Assembly (NCBI RefSeq): GCF_003258865.1
Contig: NZ_NPEX01000001.1
Location: 1-64,000 of the forward strand
Direction of reading: 5' to 3'
DNA: 64,000 nucleotides
Source of the DNA: Rhodoplanes roseus
GTDB lineage: Bacteria; Pseudomonadota; Alphaproteobacteria; Rhizobiales; Xanthobacteraceae
The notes under the pieces were generated by a model. It was not told where the DNA came from. It saw only the letters and a program-made list of their open reading frames with translations, and searched no databases. The position numbers and the translations under genes were made by a program. Of this stretch, positions 53,186 through 61,360 are shown piece by piece; within the stretch, counting starts at the first letter, position 1; each line of letters starts with the position of its first letter.

Positions 53186-56077
53186 TCATCGATCATCCTC
53201 CCGGCCCAGTTCGGAACTGAGCCACGTCGAGCGCCGGCCGAACTCCTGCCGCTTCAGCGCATATGCATCAATGCGTCCGACCTCCGGCACGTGCCGAACC
53301 GAAGCGCGTTTGCTGTTGTGACGCTTGGCGAGCAAGTCACGATCGGTCAGGGCCTTGACGATCTGCTGGGCTTTGAGGGTTTCGCCGCTCGCCTCGCGGA
53401 TGCGCTGGACGGGGAGATAGATCGCCGTCTGGTCGTACCAGGCGACCGCCTCGCGGTTGTTGAGCTTGCGGTCGAACCCATCTGCTCCGGTGTCGACCGA
53501 CTTGATGGTGACGTCCCACCGCTCCGCGATCCACGCGCGGATGTTGGCGATCGCCTGCTCGTCGGGCGCCAGCGCCTCCGCATCGGAGGAGCGCGTGAAG
53601 CGCTCCCAGCACCATTGGATGACGCCCTCGAGGTCGAGCGACCATGGCAGCAAATCGAAATCCTGCGCGAGCCGGCCCGCCACCAGCGGCAAGGCCAAAC
53701 ACGTGGCGGCCCGCAGCCGCGCCGAGTCCGCCTTCTCTCCGGCGATCTTGCGCGCCGCGTCCATCACCTCTTCACGCAGCACATCGGGCGCCTGATGGCG
53801 CTTGCCTTCGATCAGCTTGGTGACGAACGCCGGGCCGGCATGGCCATGGTTCTTCTCGACGCCAGCGATGGCGCGCATGACTTCGGACCGGACGTTGCGG
53901 TCCACGTCGGTGACGTCGACGTCAACGATGCGCACGGCCATGCCGGCGATCCATGACGCGCCGTCAGCGCGGACTTTCTCCTCGAGCGAGCATTCGCTCG
54001 ACAGCACCGCATATGTCGACCAGGCGTACCGCTGTTTGAGGATCGCGCCGGCCGTTAGCCGCGCTTTGCCCTGGCCGCCGGCGATCGCATAGATTAGCCG
54101 CGCGATGGCGCGGCCGTCGGCATGAGCGAGTTCGTCCAGCGCGAGCACCGTGCCTGAGGCGCCCTGGGCGAACACCTCGACCGCATTCTCGGTCGAGCGC
54201 ATGGATTGCAGTAGGCCTGCGCCGATCGACGGCGACGTCCAGGCGGAGACCGCCAACCGTTGTGCCGTGGTCTTGCCGCTCGACGACAGCCCCGACAGGT
54301 TGATGCCGCAGCTGTCGAGACCGGACAGCGATTGCACCACGCCTGCGAAGCCGCACAGCGCGCCGAGCAGGAAATGCGGACAACCCTTGGCCTCGGCGGC
54401 GGCGGCCACCGCCACCTTCCAGCCCTCGAGCGAGCCACGGGTGACGGTGCCGAAGCGCGCCGCGGTCGCGAGCTCGAGCCGCGCTTCGTCGTCGCTGATC
54501 GCGGCGCCGCCGGGCGTCACGAACAGTGGGTGATCCTTACCTTCGACGCGGTGCCAACCCGGCCGCGACACCACGACGATCTCGTCGACGGGATCGGCGG
54601 CCTTGAGGATCTGAACCGCCAGCGCATCGCCGTCGCTCTCGGTTCGCAGACCGGCGGCGAACAGCGCGCCTTTGATCTCGCTCGCGCCAACGCGGGCAAG
54701 CGACGCACGATCGAAGTCGACGGCACGCACGCGGGCGTCCATCGCCTCGACATGGACGCGAAGACCAAAGGCTTCGTCGTGGTCCATGTAGCGCAGCCGA
54801 GCGACGGAGCCGAACGGGCTCGCGACCGCCTCCCAGCGATCCTGCCCGCGCTTGTCCTTGCCAGCATGTTTATAGAGCCGGACCGAACCGTCGCTCCCCT
54901 CGCGGTAGTCGAGGATCAGGTTTTCGAGGCGCGGCAGCGGATAAAGCTTCTTCGTTTCGTCGATGGTCCGGCGCGCCGACGATGTCGGTGCGTCGACGAT
55001 CGCGGCGCCGAGCACCGGCGACGCCGGGACAAATTCCGTGGCCGCGGACAGGATTGCCCGAACCGCAGCCGCACCATCCGTCGCCAGCACGTCCACGAAA
55101 TCGGTATCGGCCTGGGGCGGCAGCGCGATCCAGACCCGACGGCCGTCAGCAATCAGGCGCTCGGCCAGTCTCTCGGCCGCCTTCAAGCCGGCACCGTTCG
55201 CATCATGATCGGCCGCGATCAGGACCTCCATGATCCCAGCCGGCAGCTGACATTCCGCCAGGTGCCCGGCCGCGATCGCCGCCCAGACCGGCAGGTCGGG
55301 ACGCGCGGTGCGAACCGCGAGCGCCGTCTCGATGCCCTCGGTGATGACGACGAAGGTGCTGGCGGAAAACAGCCGAACCGCCCCACCACGGATCGAGCCG
55401 AGTGATTTCTTCGGATTGCCGAGCGCGGCCTTGGCCGGCGCGGCCGGATCGAGCCAGATCCGGTGCAGTCCGACGGGATCGCCGGCGTGATCCCGCACGA
55501 TGGCGACCAAGGCCGGATAGCCGGCGCGTGTCTGGAAATGCGCCAGGTCGGGATGAAACAGCAGGTCGTCAATGTTGGTCGTATCGAGACCGCGTCCCCG
55601 CAGATAAGCCTCGGCATGCGTACCCGGCAGCGGCGCCGCACGAGATAGAATGAAGGTGATTTCCCGCTCGGTCGCGCCCTCTGGCTGTGCGCGCCTCGCG
55701 CCAATAGTCGACGTGCTCGCCGCGCCGCCGACCGACGGCAAGGTGCCGGCGAGTTCTGCGGCGAATGACAACAGCGCACGACCTTCGAGCCGGGTCGCCT
55801 CGGCGACGGTCGACAGGGGACCTCCACCGACATTGCCGTCGAAGTCGAACCAATCGCCGGCGTGCGGACCTTTGAGATGAATGACGCAAGAGCCGGTCTT
55901 GCGAGGAGCATCGCCGCGGATATTCGCCAGCCGCAGCACGTCGTCGACCTTGCGTCCGTTCGGAAACAGCCGTGGCGCCCAGGCGTGCACGGTGCGCCGG
56001 AGCGTGCCGCTCAGCGCGTCGAGGTCGATCGGCGGCTGTTCGACGAATTGCGGACCGACATCGTTGAAGTCGAGCAT
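53186..56077 (-). CDS. Toprim primase fused to DUF927-type helicase
   Basis: 963 residues. N-terminal part is a DNA-primase-like region with a zinc-poor start and Toprim_3 domain (VVITEGIETALAVRTARPD; EVLIAADHDANGAGLKAAERLAERL). The C-terminal half is DUF927, a superfamily-3-like ATPase with Walker A GLSSSGKTT near residue 600 and Walker B-like VLALDELAHAD. It should open and prime the phage origin, perhaps at the repeats just downstream. Followed by an ATGA-overlap frame that I do not accept as a gene. Confidence 0.9.
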   Translation of the reverse strand: MLDFNDVGPQFVEQPPIDLDALSGTLRRTVHAWAPRLFPNGRKVDDVLRLANIRGDAPRKTGSCVIHLKGPHAGDWFDFDGNVGGGPLSTVAEATRLEGRALLSFAAELAGTLPSVGGAASTSTIGARRAQPEGATEREITFILSRAAPLPGTHAEAYLRGRGLDTTNIDDLLFHPDLAHFQTRAGYPALVAIVRDHAGDPVGLHRIWLDPAAPAKAALGNPKKSLGSIRGGAVRLFSASTFVVITEGIETALAVRTARPDLPVWAAIAAGHLAECQLPAGIMEVLIAADHDANGAGLKAAERLAERLIADGRRVWIALPPQADTDFVDVLATDGAAAVRAILSAATEFVPASPVLGAAIVDAPTSSARRTIDETKKLYPLPRLENLILDYREGSDGSVRLYKHAGKDKRGQDRWEAVASPFGSVARLRYMDHDEAFGLRVHVEAMDARVRAVDFDRASLARVGASEIKGALFAAGLRTESDGDALAVQILKAADPVDEIVVVSRPGWHRVEGKDHPLFVTPGGAAISDDEARLELATAARFGTVTRGSLEGWKVAVAAAAEAKGCPHFLLGALCGFAGVVQSLSGLDSCGINLSGLSSSGKTTAQRLAVSAWTSPSIGAGLLQSMRSTENAVEVFAQGASGTVLALDELAHADGRAIARLIYAIAGGQGKARLTAGAILKQRYAWSTYAVLSSECSLEEKVRADGASWIAGMAVRIVDVDVTDVDRNVRSEVMRAIAGVEKNHGHAGPAFVTKLIEGKRHQAPDVLREEVMDAARKIAGEKADSARLRAATCLALPLVAGRLAQDFDLLPWSLDLEGVIQWCWERFTRSSDAEALAPDEQAIANIRAWIAERWDVTIKSVDTGADGFDRKLNNREAVAWYDQTAIYLPVQRIREASGETLKAQQIVKALTDRDLLAKRHNSKRASVRHVPEVGRIDAYALKRQEFGRRSTWLSSELGREDDR

Positions 56078-56087
56078 TCCCTCGGCC

Positions 56088-57380
56088 TCAATCGAGCAGC
56101 ACGAGGCCGCGCTCGGCGCGCGTGATCGCGGTGTAGAGCCAGCGCGCCCGATCCTCGGCGGTGCGACCGAGCCCGTCGTCGTAGATCACGATGTTGGGCC
56201 AGGACGAGCCTTGCGACTTGTGGCAGGTGATGGCCCAGCCCCAGACGCATTCGACCGCGGTGCGCTTCTTCTGATACTCGCGCCGCTCGCGCTCCGGATC
56301 CGGCATCACATGATCAAGGAATGGACCGCGCCAGATCCGAAAGCGCTCACCCTTTCCGGTGGCGCCTCCACCGATCTTCTTGCCGTCCTCGGACGTGATC
56401 GAGGCGGTGAACGCGATGTCGTCACCATCGTCCTTGATGTCGTCGAGGGTGACGAACATGCCGTTGACGAGGCCAACGTCATTGCGGTTCTTGAGGCAAA
56501 TCAGCTTCTCGCCGTTGCCGCCGGGAAACACCGCGTCGAAACCCGCGGCGCGCTTCATGGCGACGTTGAGTTGGATCCGCGTGGCGTTCCGCCCGCAGAT
56601 CACCTGGTCGGCTTTGAGGAGTTGCTCGGGCCCAACATCGTTGCGCCGCATCTTCCAGACGAAGTCGTCGTGGTGTCCGTGCGGGATCCACTTGCCTTCG
56701 CGCGCGAGTGTCGCGAGCCGCAGCACCGCGCTCTCACCGGCCTGGCGGTGCACCTCGGTCAACATCACATCGGGGTTCGGCGCATCGAATGCGCCTTCGC
56801 CCTTCACCGGCGGCAATTGTCCAGGGTCGCCGAGCACCAGCGTCGGCTTGCCGAAGGCCAGGAGGTCACGCGCCATCTCGGCGCCGACCATCGAAACCTC
56901 ATCGAGAACAAGCAGCTTACAGTCTCGCACCGCGGATTCAGCGTTGAGCACGAATCTCGGCTTGTGGGCGTCCTTGAGCCGAAGCTCGAGCGAGCGCAGC
57001 CGCGCCTCTTCAAACAGCCGCTCGGCAACACCGCGCGCCTGGAGGCCGGCACGAATCTCGGCGGCTTCCTTCTCGAGCTTCTCGATCTCCTGCGGCGTCG
57101 GTTCCGAGACACGATACACCAGCGAGTGGATTGTCGAGGCCGGTGTGCCCTTGCGCGTCATGACCAGAGCGGCCTTGCCGGTGAAGGCGGCGTAGAGCAC
57201 CTCGCCGGGCTTCTCAGTCGACAAGCCCAATTCGTCGATTGCATATTTGACGATCGTGGACTTGCCCACGCCGGCATAACCGAACACACGGCAGACCTGC
57301 TGGTCTTTGCTGCGGTTCGAATACCAATCCTTGATGGTGGCGATTGCAGCGTTCTGCTTATCCGACAGCGAAATGGTCAT
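56088..57380 (-). CDS. RecD/Dda-like SF1 DNA helicase
   Basis: 430 residues from ATG 57380 (ATGA overlap with the nuclease gene); the upstream extension in frame is not coding. Walker A GYAGVGKST (K40), Walker B LLVLDEVSMVG (D160/E161), GDPGQLPPV motif III and the C-terminal CHKSQGSSWPNIVIYDD, YTAITRAERGL motifs of RecD/TraA. Probable 5'-3' helicase for replication or recombination with the adjacent nuclease. Confidence 0.9.
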   Translation of the reverse strand: MTISLSDKQNAAIATIKDWYSNRSKDQQVCRVFGYAGVGKSTIVKYAIDELGLSTEKPGEVLYAAFTGKAALVMTRKGTPASTIHSLVYRVSEPTPQEIEKLEKEAAEIRAGLQARGVAERLFEEARLRSLELRLKDAHKPRFVLNAESAVRDCKLLVLDEVSMVGAEMARDLLAFGKPTLVLGDPGQLPPVKGEGAFDAPNPDVMLTEVHRQAGESAVLRLATLAREGKWIPHGHHDDFVWKMRRNDVGPEQLLKADQVICGRNATRIQLNVAMKRAAGFDAVFPGGNGEKLICLKNRNDVGLVNGMFVTLDDIKDDGDDIAFTASITSEDGKKIGGGATGKGERFRIWRGPFLDHVMPDPERERREYQKKRTAVECVWGWAITCHKSQGSSWPNIVIYDDGLGRTAEDRARWLYTAITRAERGLVLLD

Positions 57381-58153
57381 GCCGCTGCTCCATTGATGCG
57401 ATGGCAACAGCGGCGGTACGGGCAGAACCGGCAGACGTAGTGATCGGGATCGTCGGAGATGCGCGTCAGCAGTACGCGCGACTCGACCGAACGGATAACC
57501 GTCACCGCGCGATCCGACAGCGCCTGCGCGTCGGCCGCGTCGAATGCTATCAGCTCCGGATAGAGCCGCATGGTGTCGCGGTTGAGCGCCACGAACAGCG
57601 TGTGCTCGATCGCGAGGTAGGCCATGTAGACCTGGGCCTGCGCCCAATAGATCGGCTTCGATGCCTTGACGCCGCGTTTGACGGTGTCCTGCCACGATGC
57701 CGACGCGAGCGCCTTGTGCTCGAACAGGACCGGATAGGGCACGCCGAGATCAGGACCACCGACAATCACGCCGTCGATGTGACCGCGAAACCGATCATCG
57801 GCGGTGACGAAGCCGAACTGCGACCCGTCGCGCTTGTGGCTCCGCAGGTCGAAGCCCGCGAGCCTGAGCCAACGGATGGTCATGTCCTCGAAACGATGGC
57901 CCGCTTCGAACACGCGCAGTATCCGGCCGTCGAACGCGGCGTCCGCGTCCACTTGTGTGCCGCCATATTCGAAACAGAGGCGGCGCAGGCACGGCTCGCC
58001 GATCCGCGACGCACCAAGATAGTCACGCGGCCGGGCGGCATCTCGCTCTGCGGTCAGCGCGGTTTCCAGGAAAGCGTCGAGCCGCGCTGCCAGTTCGGCT
58101 CCGGGATTTTCCTGTCCGTAAACGCAACCTGAGCCGCTGTTGAGGTCGATCAT
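57377..58153 (-). CDS. Cas4-like PD-(D/E)XK exonuclease with Fe-S cysteine pattern
   Basis: 258 residues. Nuclease site: D127 (GHIDGVI) and E145-x-K147 (LFEHKAL). Cysteine C55 (GEPCLRRLC) near the N-terminus and C241-x2-C244-x5-C250 at the end match the four-cysteine [4Fe-4S] arrangement of Cas4 and AddB. No cas genes or CRISPR are in the window, so it acts in phage recombination, probably giving 3' ends for the Sak4-like ATPase. Coupled to helicase and HNH genes by ATGA overlaps on both sides. Confidence 0.82.
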   Translation of the reverse strand: MIDLNSGSGCVYGQENPGAELAARLDAFLETALTAERDAARPRDYLGASRIGEPCLRRLCFEYGGTQVDADAAFDGRILRVFEAGHRFEDMTIRWLRLAGFDLRSHKRDGSQFGFVTADDRFRGHIDGVIVGGPDLGVPYPVLFEHKALASASWQDTVKRGVKASKPIYWAQAQVYMAYLAIEHTLFVALNRDTMRLYPELIAFDAADAQALSDRAVTVIRSVESRVLLTRISDDPDHYVCRFCPYRRCCHRINGAAA

Positions 58154-58605
58154 TGTGCCGCCCTCGGCTTACGGCCTCGTTTGCCGTTACGATGCAGGGT
58201 GCCGTGACAGGTCTCGCAAACCCACGTGACGTCGAGGGGGCGCGAATAGTCGCTGTGATGAGCCTCAAGCGAACTGCGAGCGCCACACCGCTCGCAGGCG
58301 TCTGGCCGGATCATTCGTCCGGATTTTAGTGCTCGCCGGACTGCTCCATGAGCGCGGCTCTTCTCTGGGTGCCTAACCCGCCACTCTCGGGCGGATTCGG
58401 CGTGTCGATCAGCATCGCGGCTCTTTCGGGAATGAGCGCGGCTATATTCGCGGTGGCAATCCTTGCAGACGGCATGACGACCGTCGGTTTTGTTGAGCGA
58501 GCGCCGATTGAACGCGAGCAGCCACAAACGTCGGCTGCAGGCGCCGCATACCTTGGTGCGGGCGAAATCGGGTGCTGGCGCCACGGTCGATAGATCGATC
58601 ATCAT
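58150..58605 (-). CDS. Zinc-binding HNH-like phage protein
   Basis: 151 residues from ATG 58605 or the adjacent 58602. Two zinc modules: CGACSRRLW...CKDCHREYS near the N-terminus, and CERCGARSSLEAHHSDYSRP with CETCHGTLHRN at the end. The second has the HH...H core of HNH nucleases on a zinc scaffold. It could nick DNA during recombination or packaging. Catalytic activity is not certain since the Asn position differs. Confidence 0.7.
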   Translation of the reverse strand: MMIDLSTVAPAPDFARTKVCGACSRRLWLLAFNRRSLNKTDGRHAVCKDCHREYSRAHSRKSRDADRHAESAREWRVRHPEKSRAHGAVRRALKSGRMIRPDACERCGARSSLEAHHSDYSRPLDVTWVCETCHGTLHRNGKRGRKPRAAQ

Positions 58606-58616
58606 GGGTGCGGACC

Positions 58617-59042
58617 TCAGAACGGGATGTCGTCGTTGAGAGCGATGCGGCCCATAGCGTCGCGAAAGCCATCGACGCAGGCCTCGATGATGCGGTCGAT
58701 CTCGGCCGCGCTCCGCCCTTCGAACTCCGGCATCAGCCCGAGCTCGCCGATGACCTCGGCGAATGACTGGCGCGCCGCCTTGATGGCTTTGGTTTCGGTA
58801 TCGGTTTTGTCGATCATTCCGTTTCGTCTCTTCGCAATGGCGGCGCCTGCGTCCTGGCAACGGCGCGAACAGAAGGCGTAGGTCGGATAGAGGTCCGCCC
58901 GCAGCAGATGGGCGAAGAAGAAACCGCGTGAGGCGCGGCCGCAGATTCGGCACGCTCTCAGCCTAGGAGCAGTGTCGAGAGTCTCGGCGATCCGGATGCG
59001 TCGGGCGCCTGCGCCATCCGTTGCGAAGCCAGCACGATCCAT
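58617..59042 (-). CDS. DUF6511-like zinc-finger phage protein
   Basis: 141 residues from ATG 59042, a start that overlaps the upstream gene by 85 bases; a CTG at 58961 is the only alternative close to that gene's end. The zinc finger CRICGRASRGFFF...FCSRRCQD and the block MIDKTDTETKAIKAARQSFAEVIGELGL fit the DUF6511 pattern. It ends NDDIPF, like the acidic tips of ssDNA-binding proteins. Confidence 0.65.
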   Translation of the reverse strand: MDRAGFATDGAGARRIRIAETLDTAPRLRACRICGRASRGFFFAHLLRADLYPTYAFCSRRCQDAGAAIAKRRNGMIDKTDTETKAIKAARQSFAEVIGELGLMPEFEGRSAAEIDRIIEACVDGFRDAMGRIALNDDIPF

Positions 59043-59209
59043 CGACTGGTCGCCGCTTCCGCGATGCCCTGCAGTTCCGATGAGGTCAGGCTGCGTACCG
59101 GCCGCTCCAGCCGGACCGAGCCTTCGAGCCATTCGCCAACGGCCTTTGCGCATTCGGCTCTCACGTGATCGGCCCAGACGTCATCGGGATTACGGTCGCG
59201 CGCGGCCAT
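58958..59209 (-). CDS. Small phage hypothetical protein
   Basis: 83 residues, helical and acidic at the start (RNPDDVWADHVRAECAKAVGEW) and overlapping the DUF6511 gene. Three bases separate it from the preceding gene. No family recognised. Confidence 0.55.
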   Translation of the reverse strand: MAARDRNPDDVWADHVRAECAKAVGEWLEGSVRLERPVRSLTSSELQGIAEAATSRWIVLASQRMAQAPDASGSPRLSTLLLG

Positions 59210-59212
59210 GGC

Positions 59213-60016
59213 TCACTCGTTGAGCCAGGCGGGGCCGGACCGCTGCTGTGGCGTAACCGGGCCGGCAGCGTTCGGAGCGGGGGCGCCCGCCGCTGACTGG
59301 CCCTGCTGCCAGGCCGGCGTAGCTGCGCCGAGACCCGTGTTGCCGTTTGTCGGCCCGGTCGTGGGCGCACGGGGCGATGCCGCGCTGGTGGGAGTGGTTG
59401 CTCCCGCTGCGCCCTGGCTGCGCCACGCGGGCCCCGTGTCGGGCGCTGTCGCCCCGGTCTTCGCCGAACGGCGCGCGCCCGGGCGTGCCGGCACGTCCTC
59501 ACCCTTCATGACCTTCGACCATTCCGGCATGTCGGGCGTCACCGCAACGTCGAGACGGTTCTGCTCGGCATGACCGTCCCGGCCCAGCTCGACCTTGATC
59601 TTCGCGACGAACACGATGCCGTCGAGCGCTTTCAGGCCGGGCAGCGTGCGCTTCGCCTTCGCCTGCGGGCTCTCGTCCTTCGGATCGAGTCCGAGCGCGC
59701 TTTCGATCATGCCGCGGATGGTGCGCTTGGTGATCGACCAGCCGAGCGAGACGCTCTTCTCGTCAACCTTGCCACCGGAGACGGTCAGGGCCTGCCAGAA
59801 TTTGCGGCGGATGTGCGGGCCCTCGACCACGGTGAACTCGCAGTCGAGCATCATCACGTCAGAGCCCGGCTGCATCGACGCCTTGAGGAGGTTCGCATCC
59901 AATGGTGTGGCGCCGTCGACACCGCCCGGCCGGATCGCCAGCGAGACCTTGGCAAAGGAGCCGTCGGGTATGAGATCGGATGAGCGTTGCGGCTCGGCGT
60001 CGTTGAGATCGAACAT
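59213..60016 (-). CDS. Phage recombination-region protein, possible OB-fold/SSB-like
   Basis: 267 residues. The N-terminal ~165 are beta-rich (SFAKVSLAIRPGGVDG; VMMLDCEFTVVEGPHIRRKFWQALTVSG) and the rest is a disordered Ala/Gly/Pro/Thr tail ending GPAWLNE. This domain-plus-tail plan resembles DUF669-like or ssDNA-binding proteins that lie beside Sak4 ATPases. I could not confirm the family; the SSB-like role is inference from layout. Confidence 0.55.
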   Translation of the reverse strand: MFDLNDAEPQRSSDLIPDGSFAKVSLAIRPGGVDGATPLDANLLKASMQPGSDVMMLDCEFTVVEGPHIRRKFWQALTVSGGKVDEKSVSLGWSITKRTIRGMIESALGLDPKDESPQAKAKRTLPGLKALDGIVFVAKIKVELGRDGHAEQNRLDVAVTPDMPEWSKVMKGEDVPARPGARRSAKTGATAPDTGPAWRSQGAAGATTPTSAASPRAPTTGPTNGNTGLGAATPAWQQGQSAAGAPAPNAAGPVTPQQRSGPAWLNE

Positions 60017-60053
60017 GGTTGGTCCTTGTGCGTGCGATGTGAAAAGCTGAAAG

Positions 60054-60899
60054 CTAGGCTGCGCGACCGGCCGGTCTGGCGCCGTTGACCTTGTTGAGCA
60101 CCGCCATCAGGTCCGGCGGCTCGGTCGGATCGAGTTGGCCGGAGCGGTCCTTCGCCGGCAGGCTCCAGATGTTGCCGGAGCGGCAGACGAGGCGCCGCGT
60201 CGTGCCGCTCGTCACGTTATGGCGCCAGGTCTCGCCATCGGGATCGAACAGCGATAGCGTCATCACCTGATCGACAATGCCGGGCAATTCGCGCGCGACC
60301 TTGCTGCCTTCCATCTGTGGCTGGAACGTCTCCCGGCCGAACTCGTCGACGACGCGCTCCAGAATGCCGACGAAGATCACGGTGCGCCCGGGCGCATGCT
60401 GCAGGTGCTTGAGCAGCGAGATGGTTTCGCGGGCTAGAAGGCCATAGGCGCCGCGCGTGTCGGGCTTGCCGGTGCGATCGGAGAATGCCTCGGGCCGTGT
60501 CTTCGCCCACCCCATTGCCTGCCGCGTCAGATCCGTGATCGAGTCGACGAAGACGTAGCGCTTGCTCTCGACCATGCGCGCGAGATCGGGGTATTCCGCG
60601 ACGACATGCTGGTGGTGCGCGGCGGAGAAAAACCCTTGGCTGTCCGCCGCCGGATCAATGCCGCCGACCAAGCAGGCGACGTCGGCCGCATCTTGGAACG
60701 AGCGCACCGGAATGGAATCGCCGCTCCACCCCTGGAGGGATTTCATACCGGCTTCGAGGTCGATGACCACTGTCTCGGCCGGAGGCAGCGATCGGGCTAG
60801 CGACGTCTTACCTGCGCCAGCGGGTCCGAAAATCGCGACGGTGGTTTTGGCGTTGGCGACGGCGAGCCGCTCGTCGGCGGTGACAATGCGCAGGCCCAT
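60054..60899 (-). CDS. Sak4-like RecA-fold ATPase (single-strand annealing recombinase)
   Basis: 281 residues from ATG 60899 (ATGA overlap with the HTH gene). Walker A FGPAGAGKTSLARSLP near the start, VVIDLEAGMKSL, then YVFVDSITDLTRQ as Walker B. The size and motif order fit the AAA_24/Sak4 group of phage recombinases. With the exonuclease and the SSB-like protein it would form a recombination module. Confidence 0.8.
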   Translation of the reverse strand: MGLRIVTADERLAVANAKTTVAIFGPAGAGKTSLARSLPPAETVVIDLEAGMKSLQGWSGDSIPVRSFQDAADVACLVGGIDPAADSQGFFSAAHHQHVVAEYPDLARMVESKRYVFVDSITDLTRQAMGWAKTRPEAFSDRTGKPDTRGAYGLLARETISLLKHLQHAPGRTVIFVGILERVVDEFGRETFQPQMEGSKVARELPGIVDQVMTLSLFDPDGETWRHNVTSGTTRRLVCRSGNIWSLPAKDRSGQLDPTEPPDLMAVLNKVNGARPAGRAA

Positions 60900-61117
60900 C
60901 ACGCAGCCCTCGCTTGAACGGGGCTGGCGCCACCCGGCGCTGCAAGGTGGATGTTCGCGCGCTCGAACTCGTCGATGTCCGTTACGCGATAGGCAACCTT
61001 GCCGCCGAGCTTGAAATAAACCGGTCCCTGGCGAAGCCAGCGCCAGCGCTCCAGCGTGCGCGGCGACAAGCCCCAGCGGCGGGCAAGCTGCTTCTGATTG
61101 AGGAAGTGATCCGACAC
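60899..61117 (-). CDS. Excisionase-like winged-HTH protein
   Basis: 72 residues: LNQKQLARRWGLSPRTLERWRW is a MerR/excisionase-type helix-turn-helix, followed by VYFKLGGKVAYRVTDIDEFE wing. First gene of the early operon. It may be a recombination directionality factor or an early regulator; no integrase is in the window. The 243 bases upstream to 61360 should hold the early promoter, but no convincing -35/-10 pair was picked out. Confidence 0.75.
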   Translation of the reverse strand: MSDHFLNQKQLARRWGLSPRTLERWRWLRQGPVYFKLGGKVAYRVTDIDEFERANIHLAAPGGASPVQARAA

Positions 61118-61360
61118 TGTCTTCTCCGGGTCGCGAGAAACTGCGAGCCGGAACTAATCACTTCTCGATGCTGCGGACCGTGGGAGCCGAAGATGGATGC
61201 GGAGTAGGACGAGCCGTGGGATCAGCGGAGGACGGCATGTGGATGGATGTGGGACGGGTGCAATGGCATATACGCGAATAACCGCCTTTATCTAAGCGCG
61301 AGAAACCTCAACTGGAGGGCGACGCAATTCATGGACGCTCTCTTTCTGCCGGTACTTTCC

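Noticed and set aside
52818-53189. 123-residue minus-strand frame with ATGA overlap to the primase
   Set aside because: Its VAPVAPVAP and GATGA-type runs come from the GGGGCCACC copies read in different frames and orientations. The DNA repeat, not the protein, is conserved; the overlap alone is not enough.
57377-58153. CRISPR adaptation gene cas4
   Set aside because: No cas1, cas2 or array is present; it sits in a phage recombination operon, so a phage exonuclease is the better reading.
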